Below, one piece after another: positions 58,609 to 64,000 of a stretch of 64,000 nt of DNA. Numbering within the stretch: the first letter of the stretch is position 1; every line of letters begins with the position of its first letter. Source of the DNA: Variovorax sp. S12S4 (lineage in GTDB: Bacteria > Pseudomonadota > Gammaproteobacteria > Burkholderiales > Burkholderiaceae_C); the NCBI RefSeq assembly GCF_023195515.1, contig NZ_JALPKR020000002.1, forward strand, positions 5,557,001 to 5,621,000. The letters run 5' to 3'. A program made the translations under genes and the position numbers. Below the pieces are notes generated by a model, which saw nothing but the letters and a program-made list of their open reading frames with translations, was not told where the DNA came from and searched no databases.

Positions 58609-59790
58609 CTACTTCGCAAGAAATGACGCAATCGCCGGCCCGGCCTGACCGACTGTGGCACCCAGAGCATCGGCATGACCGTTGGGACTGTTCAACTCGA
58701 CGTACTCTGCCGGGGTGCCTTGCGCCTTGAGGGTCTCCACTGCGCGTTTTGACAAGTGCGGCGGAAAGATCTGATCCGAGCTGATGCCCACGAACAGCGA
58801 CTTGGCCTTGATGCGGTCTGGTTTGGCGCTCGGCAACTGCAAGGCCTTCAGCGTGTACAGCCAGCTGTTGGCGTCCATGCCCTTGGCGCGCGCTTCGCCG
58901 ATCTTCTCGAGGGTGGCATCGACCGCAAACTGATTGGCGGTCGCATCGCCGGGGTTTTTGCCCGGGTCGGCCCACTTTTGACCGAAGGCCTTGTCGGCCC
59001 AGGCGAAGCTGAGGGCGTCGAGCGTGACCTGTCGCATGGCCTGCGTCATGCCTGCCAGCGGCTCGGCCTTGCCGTGGTAGTCGCCATTGGCCCAGTTCGG
59101 GTCCAGCCTCACGGCCGCGCCCCACGAGCTCATCTTGGCGACGGCGTAGGCCGGGCTGTCGACGCCAGGTCCCACGACGGACAACAGGCGCTGCACACGC
59201 TCCGGGTAAGCCGAGGCCCATTCCACCGACATCCAGGCGCCAGCCGAAGCGCCAGCCACGGCGTAGAGGGTTCGAATGCCCATCGAATCGAGCAGGGCCT
59301 TCTGCACCTCCACCGTGTCCCGCGCGGCCAGCACCGGGAAGCGCATGCCATACGGTTTGCCGGTGGCGGCGTCGATGCTGGCCGGGCCGGTACTGACGAC
59401 GGTGGCCGATGCGCGATTGGGATTGGCCAGCGCGTCGGTCGCGATGACGAAGAACCGCTCGGTATCGATCGGCAGGCCGGCGCCGATGATCATGTCCCAG
59501 TAACCCGGCGCGGCGTCGCTCGCCGCATACCGGCCGGCGGCGTGCGAAGTGCCGGTGATGAAATGGTTGATGAGGATCACGTTGTCTCGCGCAGCATTCA
59601 AACGGCCATAGGTTTCATAGCCGATGCGCACTCCCTTGATGACCTGGCCGTTCACGGTCGTGTAGGCAGGCAGGTTGAACACCTGCTTTTCCACGATGCC
59701 GTCGAAGGCCTGTGCGTTCGTCGTGACGATGGCTGCACAGAAGGCAGCCGCGGCGCAAAGCAGCGTGTTGGAAAGAAAAGACCGTTGCAT
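58609..59790 (-). CDS. Exported alpha/beta hydrolase, homoserine O-acetyltransferase-like
   Basis: A 393-residue protein with the alpha/beta fold of MetX-type acyltransferases: GVRIGYETYGRLNAARDNVI, NHFITGTSHAAGRY, GWWDMIIG-like GYWDMIIGAGLPIDTERFFV, nucleophile in AGASAGAWMSVEWASAYPER, acid in VGISSDQIFPPHL and the His in NSPNGHADALGA. It has a signal peptide (CAAAAFCAAIVTTNAQAF), which cytoplasmic MetX lacks, so it is probably a periplasmic hydrolase or acyltransferase with a different substrate. Divergent from a LytS/LytR-type system. Confidence 0.88.
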   Translation of the reverse strand: MQRSFLSNTLLCAAAAFCAAIVTTNAQAFDGIVEKQVFNLPAYTTVNGQVIKGVRIGYETYGRLNAARDNVILINHFITGTSHAAGRYAASDAAPGYWDMIIGAGLPIDTERFFVIATDALANPNRASATVVSTGPASIDAATGKPYGMRFPVLAARDTVEVQKALLDSMGIRTLYAVAGASAGAWMSVEWASAYPERVQRLLSVVGPGVDSPAYAVAKMSSWGAAVRLDPNWANGDYHGKAEPLAGMTQAMRQVTLDALSFAWADKAFGQKWADPGKNPGDATANQFAVDATLEKIGEARAKGMDANSWLYTLKALQLPSAKPDRIKAKSLFVGISSDQIFPPHLSKRAVETLKAQGTPAEYVELNSPNGHADALGATVGQAGPAIASFLAK

Positions 59791-60023
59791 AAGAACTCCC
59801 GAGTGGTGAGGCCCGCACTTTCGGCGGCCGCTGCCACGGGCGCATCCGGTTTGACTCCCAAACGCTCGGTTGGGGGCGTCAACGGTCGTAAGGCGGCATC
59901 GAGCGGTCGCCGTTCGGTCGACCAAACCGACGGCTCGAGGACAAATTCGCCCCAAGGGCGCTCCATCCGTAGCGGCATGGCGTGCCAACCTTTACAGTTC
60001 CTCGATGCATCCGACTTCCGCCA

Positions 60024-61088
60024 GTGATCAGCGTTGATTCATCGATTCCGGCCCGCTGGCTCGGCGCAGCACGGCTGACGGCCGGCTCGTTTCTGCTGTG
60101 CGCAATCGCGGCCGGGCTGCTCTTCTGGGCCGCTCCCGCACTCGAGACGCTGCCTCGCCTGTTCGTCTTCGTCGAATGTGTCGGCATGGTGTTCATCTCG
60201 TGCATCGCGGTGCTTGGCCGCTCGGAACGGCTGCTGCGAATGCAGGCGCTGCCCCGTTGGTTTCTCACCGGCGCGATCGCCATCCCCACGGGGTACTTTG
60301 GAGGTCACCTGATCGCGCTCCTGATCCTGGACGAACCGATCAGCCGCGTGGTGGGTCATGGACGCGACTACATGGTGGCGTTCGCATTCGGTCTGGTGCT
60401 GGCCGCGTTCGTCCTCTACGCCGCTGCGGCGCGTGACCAGCTTGCCAAAGAGGCGATCGCGCGATCCGATGCCCAGCGCCTTGCCACCGAATCGGAACTG
60501 CGGCTGCTGCGCGCCCAGCTCGAGCCCCACATGTTGTTCAACACGCTGGCGAATCTGCGCTCCCTCGTCGACGAAGACCCGCGACAGGCCGAGCGCATGA
60601 TCGACCAGCTGATCGTCTACCTACGGAGCACGCATGCAGCTTCGCGCGATGAAGTGACGACACTGCAGTCGGAGTTCTCCCAGTTGAAGGCGTACCTCGA
60701 CGTCATGTCCTTGCGCATGGGCCCCAGGCTGACCTATCGGCTCGACTTGCCCGCCGAACTGGAGCGGACCGCCATTCCGCCGATGCTGTTGCAGCCGTTG
60801 GTCGAGAATGCCATCAAGCACGGCCTGGAACCGAAGTTGGGCGCAGGGAGCATCGAAGTGCTGGCACGGTCGATCGAAGGGAGCATCGAAGTCGCGGTAG
60901 ACGATTCCGGTCTGGGCTTGCCGCCGCAACAGCCCACTTTGAGTGGCGATGATGCGGGCGAGGTTTGCGGCTCCGGACTGAAGAATGTGCGTGACCGCCT
61001 CCAGGCCCTCTATGGCTTGCGTGCGTCCCTGACTCTGCAAACTCGATCACCATGCGGCGTTCACGCGGTTGTGAGGATTCCGTCGTGA
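60024..61088 (+). CDS. LytS/YehU-type sensor histidine kinase
   Basis: A 354-residue kinase with four or five membrane segments in the first 150 residues (LTAGSFLLCAIAAGLLFWAA, LFVFVECVGMVFISCIAVLG, WFLTGAIAIPTGYFGGHLIA), then a His_kinase domain: LRLLRAQLEPHMLFNTLANL with the phospho-acceptor His, and the ATPase part PLVENAIKHGLEP, DDSGLGLPP, GSGLKNVRDRL. The start is a GTG at 60024; another GTG at 59982 is possible. Its stop overlaps the regulator's start (GTGA). Confidence 0.92.
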   Translation: MISVDSSIPARWLGAARLTAGSFLLCAIAAGLLFWAAPALETLPRLFVFVECVGMVFISCIAVLGRSERLLRMQALPRWFLTGAIAIPTGYFGGHLIALLILDEPISRVVGHGRDYMVAFAFGLVLAAFVLYAAAARDQLAKEAIARSDAQRLATESELRLLRAQLEPHMLFNTLANLRSLVDEDPRQAERMIDQLIVYLRSTHAASRDEVTTLQSEFSQLKAYLDVMSLRMGPRLTYRLDLPAELERTAIPPMLLQPLVENAIKHGLEPKLGAGSIEVLARSIEGSIEVAVDDSGLGLPPQQPTLSGDDAGEVCGSGLKNVRDRLQALYGLRASLTLQTRSPCGVHAVVRIPS

Positions 61089-61879
61089 ACGCATGGCGCG
61101 CCGTGATTGCCGAAGATGAACCGGTGTTGTCGAGAACGCTGCAGCGATTGCTGTTCGAAGCCTGGCCCGAGCTGAAGATCGCGGGCGTTGCCGACGATGG
61201 CATGAAGGCGATCGAACTCGCCCAGACGCTGATGCCCGATGTGATGTTCCTGGACATCAAGATGCCGGGCAAGACAGGCCTGGACGTCGCAGAGGCTGTC
61301 GCTGACGAGTGGCCCGACGACAAGGCTGAACCGCTCTTCGTCTTCATCACCGCGTATGACAATTTCGCGATCTCGGCATTCGAGCATGCGGCGATGGACT
61401 ACATGCTCAAGCCGGCGACGCTTGAACGCTTGGAGGTCTGCGTGCAACGGCTGAAGCAAAGGTTGCACGAGCGCGCCCGGATACCAGCTGCCGGTGGCAT
61501 GGCGGCCCTGATGCAGCGCGTCCAGTCGATCACGGATGCGGCTGACGCACCCGAGAAGATCAAGATCATCCGCGCCGGCGTCGGCAACACCGTGCGGATG
61601 ATCCCGGTCTCGGAGGTGATCTGCCTGGAAGCCGCCGAGAAATACGTCAATGTTGTCACGGCCGATGGCGAGGCGCTGGTGCGCATGAGCCTGCGCGATC
61701 TCGTGTCGCGGCTCGACGCTGCCGACTTCACGCAGGTGCATCGCGGCGTGCTGGTCAACACGCACTGCATCGTGAGCGCCACGCGCGACGAGAACGGGCG
61801 CTACAGCCTGTGCGTGCGGGGCCTCCAGAGATCTCTCAAGGTCAGCCGGGCGTTCGGGCACCTGTTCCGCGCCATGTAG
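61085..61879 (+). CDS. LytTR-family response regulator
   Basis: A 264-residue response regulator: receiver domain with AEDEP, phospho-Asp in DVMFLDIKMPGKTG, and FITAYDNFAISAFEHAAMDY, LKPATLERL; then a LytTR DNA-binding domain (VGNTVRMIPVSEVICLEAAE, KYVNVVTADGEALVRMSLRD, VHRGVLVNTHCIVSATRDEN). Translationally coupled to the kinase. Targets are likely local; the divergent exported hydrolase is the obvious candidate. Confidence 0.93.
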   Translation: MNAWRAVIAEDEPVLSRTLQRLLFEAWPELKIAGVADDGMKAIELAQTLMPDVMFLDIKMPGKTGLDVAEAVADEWPDDKAEPLFVFITAYDNFAISAFEHAAMDYMLKPATLERLEVCVQRLKQRLHERARIPAAGGMAALMQRVQSITDAADAPEKIKIIRAGVGNTVRMIPVSEVICLEAAEKYVNVVTADGEALVRMSLRDLVSRLDAADFTQVHRGVLVNTHCIVSATRDENGRYSLCVRGLQRSLKVSRAFGHLFRAM

Positions 61880-61918
61880 TGGTGGCAGAACCGGCAACGG
61901 ACTATCTTCGTCACGCGC

Positions 61919-62434
61919 CTAGGCGGTTGCGTCGCGCAGCACCCGGAGCTGTTCATGGCTTTGCTGCGCGCTTGCGGCCTGGCGCTCGACCAAGTCGCGG
62001 GCGTCGGGTGGCAGATTTCGCTGCATCGCCTCGCGGTAGAGCGCGACGGCTGCCTCTTCGCCACGTTCACAGTCTTCAAGCAGCGACAACTCACTGTTCG
62101 CGCCGATCGCTCCTTTCACCCGGACCCACCCCCGATGGATGGTCGCCCCGGTCGTACCACACTCGATGGGAGTTCCACCGTGGCGCCGTATCATTCGCTC
62201 CAACTCATCGCAGGCCTCGTGGTACTGCGAAGCGCGCCGGTTGAACGACTGCCTCAGGCTTGATGCAGAAGGCACCTCTCGGGCGCAGGTGCGAAAGCCG
62301 TATTCGCTGTCGCGCGCGTGTTCGAGCAGTTCGCTCAACACATCGACCGCCTGCTCATCGGCGGGCACATCGGCAAAAGGAACGCGATCAGCACAAGCTT
62401 GGTCGGCGCGACCCAAAACGCTGCCATTGGCCAT
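61919..62434 (-). CDS. DUF2383/PA2169-family four-helix-bundle protein
   Basis: A 171-residue helical protein of the PA2169/DUF2383 family, a ferritin-like fold without evident metal ligands. LSELLEHARDSEYGFRTCAR, the NRRASQYHEACDELERMIRR helix with the small linker GGTPIECGTTGATIHRGWVR, and LLEDCERGEEAAVALYREAM are typical. Often found among stress genes; function unknown. It converges on the LytTR regulator. Confidence 0.88.
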   Translation of the reverse strand: MANGSVLGRADQACADRVPFADVPADEQAVDVLSELLEHARDSEYGFRTCAREVPSASSLRQSFNRRASQYHEACDELERMIRRHGGTPIECGTTGATIHRGWVRVKGAIGANSELSLLEDCERGEEAAVALYREAMQRNLPPDARDLVERQAASAQQSHEQLRVLRDATA

Positions 62435-62769
62435 GATTTGCTCCTTGGTGTTGCTTGACGCGGAACAGAAATAAAACCGCCGGGGCCGCCGCGGCGCAGC
62501 CTTGCGAACTATGGTCGCGCGCCTCAGGGCTTCCGGCGTCGTCTGCTAGTGACGAGGCTTGTAGGGGTTGGCCGAATCCGCAACAGCGGCAGGCGGAGCG
62601 CCATTACATGACTCGCTCGACCATCCGGGCGAAGCATCTGCACTATCCCGCGCAAGCCGTCGGCGATCACCGGCGCGGACGTTTTCCTACTGCAAGGGTC
62701 GTTTTTTCCCTTCGCCGATCGAGGTGATGCTGGCTACCGTGACGGCATACCCACCACCGAGGAAGTCAC
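62435..62769. other. Intergenic stretch without a supported gene
   Basis: About 335 bases between the DUF2383 gene and the 25-codon membrane-peptide gene. Frames here are short and encode Arg/Pro-rich, unlikely sequences. It may hold the promoter of the small gene; I see no repeat, RNA structure or mobile-element end. Confidence 0.5.
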
Positions 62770-62847
62770 ATGAAAAGCATCATCCTTTGGCTATGCGGCG
62801 TGCCCATTGGCGTCATCATCTTGTTGAAGGTATTCGGGGTCTTTTGA
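62770..62847 (+). CDS. Small membrane peptide, 25 aa
   Basis: ATG to TGA encodes MKSIILWLCGVPIGVIILLK followed by VFGVF: one hydrophobic helix with a Gly-Val-Pro kink. GAGGAAG ends 5 bases before the ATG, a good ribosome-binding site. Very short peptides of this form (KxIxxWLxGVPIxxIILL) recur in proteobacterial genomes as far as I recall, but I know no function. Real expression is supported only by the ribosome-binding site and composition. Confidence 0.6.
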   Translation: MKSIILWLCGVPIGVIILLKVFGVF

Positions 62848-63090
62848 GAGCGACGAGGGCGATTGCCCTTCTACAAAGGCGTTTCAGTTCGCCGGCCCCA
62901 TGACGCGTCACGTGCTGTTCGGGCGCGGCTCACAGGCCGTCAGAGGGCAGATCCGGCAAGGCCTACGACACGTTCGCGGCGGCCTGAGCAACTGGCCAAT
63001 ACCTTTCGCTCGCCCCTAAGTGACCGGTTTCGGCCGGCATTCAGGACCGCCCCGGGCCCCTTAGCCAGCAACCCGGAGGAGTGCGAATTT

Positions 63091-63384
63091 GTGGTCACAT
63101 ACGGCTCGGGCGTCGAGGACGTAAGCTGCGTCGGTAGCATGCTCGCGTTTGATGGGGACGCGCCGCGAACTGTGTTGAGCACCTATCGGGCTTTGAGGTG
63201 TGACGAACAGATACCGGTCAGCGTGCTTCCCATTGTCGATACCGGCTTCGGTGACTACGTGTGCCTAGACTACCGGCTTGGCCATGTTCCGACCATTGCC
63301 TACTTTGCTCATGGAAAGTCAGGGGAGGATTCATTGCTGCCCCTGGCAATCACATTCACGGCTTTCCTAGTCGCAAATAACTAG
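63091..63384 (+). pseudogene. SMI1/KNR4 (SUKH) family remnant
   Basis: The C-terminal part reads like an SMI1/KNR4 domain: VSVLPIVDTGFGDYVCLDYR, then PTIAYFAHGKSGEDSLLPLA and ITFTAFLVANN. The expected N-terminal half of the domain is not visible. The frame is open back to 62863 but that sequence is Arg/Pro-rich and unlike the family. A GTG at 63091 with GGAGGA some 12 bases before it could start a 97-residue protein. SUKH proteins often act as immunity proteins of toxin systems; no toxin is seen nearby. Most likely a truncated leftover. Confidence 0.55.
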
Positions 63385-63582
63385 GTGCGTCTCGTCGCAT
63401 GAATCTTTCGAGAGCAGATAAGTGGGCCAATCGCAATGCCGCGGTACGTCGATTTTCGCTAAGCGCTTAGCCGCCCGGCGCGGCGTTCATCTTGGCCAGG
63501 CTTACGCCGGCGCTTGATCTTCTCGACGTTGCCGACGCGCCATGAAGCGCCGTGTCGCAGGACGTCCACGGGAAACACGCAA

Positions 63583-64000
63583 CTAAGCGTGCTCCCTTGA
63601 GATGCCAGTGACCGTCACGGGGGACGGGCCGCGAGCGGCGCGTTTGAAGATCGAGGGAGAGACACCGGTGTGCTCCTTGAAGAAGCGCGAGAAGTTACCC
63701 GGCGCAGAGAAGCCGAGGTCTAGCGCGACGTCGGTCAACGCGCTGCCTTCCGCTACGCGCCGCATGGCCTCTTCAACCCGCACGCCACTCCAGAACACCT
63801 GCGGCGTGGTGTCGAGTTGATCTCGGAAAAGCGCGAAGAAGTGACCACGCGACAGTCCGACCTTCGCTGCAATTTCATCTATGGTGATGACTTCAGAAAC
63901 ATGCTCGCGCATGTGGGCGATGGCGGCCCTGAGCCGGTAGTCAAGCGTTACGCCCACGGCTACAGAGTGTGGTTCTGCACCGCCGGCGGTGGACGCTGCG
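63583..64000 (-). CDS. AraC-family transcriptional regulator (DNA-binding part; may continue beyond right edge)
   Basis: The C-terminal double helix-turn-helix of an AraC regulator: LRAAIAHMREHVSEVITIDE, IAAKVGLSRGHFFALFRDQL, then ALTDVALDLGFSAPGNFSRF and FKEHTGVSPSIFKRAARGP. The first usable start inside the window is a GTG at 63957 (124 residues), but the frame stays open to the right edge with no stop. An effector domain may therefore lie outside, or this may be a stand-alone DNA-binding protein. Confidence 0.82.
   Translation of the reverse strand, partial: AASTAGGAEPHSVAVGVTLDYRLRAAIAHMREHVSEVITIDEIAAKVGLSRGHFFALFRDQLDTTPQVFWSGVRVEEAMRRVAEGSALTDVALDLGFSAPGNFSRFFKEHTGVSPSIFKRAARGPSPVTVTGISREHA

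Noticed and set aside
63458..63471. Perfect 14-bp palindrome GCTAAGCGCTTAGC
   Set aside because: Real, but isolated, with no transposase or recombinase nearby and no second copy noticed; not enough to call an attachment or element end.
63470..63580. Minus-strand open frame with basic Lys/Arg tail downstream of the AraC gene
   Set aside because: It has no start or family similarity and overlaps the AraC gene in another frame; probably chance.

Overview
The window reads as an ordinary high-GC chromosomal stretch from a Burkholderiales betaproteobacterium. The gene families, many LysR regulators, TRAP transport, glycine-riboswitch gcvTHP operon and a characteristic intergenic inverted-repeat element fit Comamonadaceae, most likely Variovorax; the genus is inference from gene content, not a database match. 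I see no rRNA, tRNA, CRISPR array, complete insertion sequence or prophage. Coding density is high, with many 4-base stop/start overlaps that define operons.

Layout. Bases 1-8834 (minus strand) hold a seven-gene membrane-stress-like operon: DUF2170, PspA/IM30, an unknown 120-residue protein, a YqiJ-like membrane protein, a YqiK-type flotillin with an internal duplication, a zinc-ribbon protein and a giant DUF3686 'DNA repair ATPase' that runs off the left edge. It is read from a near-consensus sigma70 promoter with a dyad over its -35 box. Bases 8950-17498 carry three LysR regulators, methylmalonate-semialdehyde dehydrogenase, a frameshifted methyltransferase, periplasmic glucan protein OpgD, an SDR and an exported FKBP isomerase. 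Bases 17605-21210 form a compact ethanolamine operon (permease, eutB, eutC), followed by a hipBA-type toxin-antitoxin pair with a perfect operator-like inverted repeat. Bases 22961-24879 encode a HAD-type lipoprotein and an AhpD-like protein.

Bases 24887-30178 form an envelope-modification regulon: an EptA-like phosphoethanolamine transferase, two PAP2 phosphatases and a PmrAB/QseBC-like two-component system. Matching CTGAA-N6-CTGAA boxes lie upstream of both the regulator and the transferase. Bases 30189-34819 hold an exported protein, an SDR/EamA/thioesterase operon and ETF-ubiquinone oxidoreductase. Bases 35038-41883 are a probable 5-oxoproline/D-glutamate catabolic cluster (fused oxoprolinase, MFS carrier, D-glutamate-cyclase-family protein, LysR). 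Bases 41984-45893 hold a frameshifted DenD-like dehydrogenase and a TRAP transporter with an internal terminator. Bases 46635-51442 are a tandem glycine riboswitch and gcvTHP.

Bases 51459-58505 hold small and hypothetical genes, an esterase, a nitronate monooxygenase, a PAS-GGDEF diguanylate cyclase and, converging on it, a PgaC-like glycosyltransferase with an outer-membrane barrel protein. Bases 58609-61879 pair an exported homoserine-acetyltransferase-like hydrolase with a divergent LytS/LytR-type system. The right end (61900-64000) is looser: a DUF2383 protein, a 25-residue membrane peptide, an SMI1/KNR4 remnant and the DNA-binding part of an AraC regulator at the edge.

Strongest leads: the PspA-flotillin-ATPase operon, the shared CTGAA boxes of the lipid A regulon, two separate single-base frameshifts (methyltransferase and DenD), two genes that appear to start with CTG inside a CTGA overlap, and the 5-oxoproline cluster.
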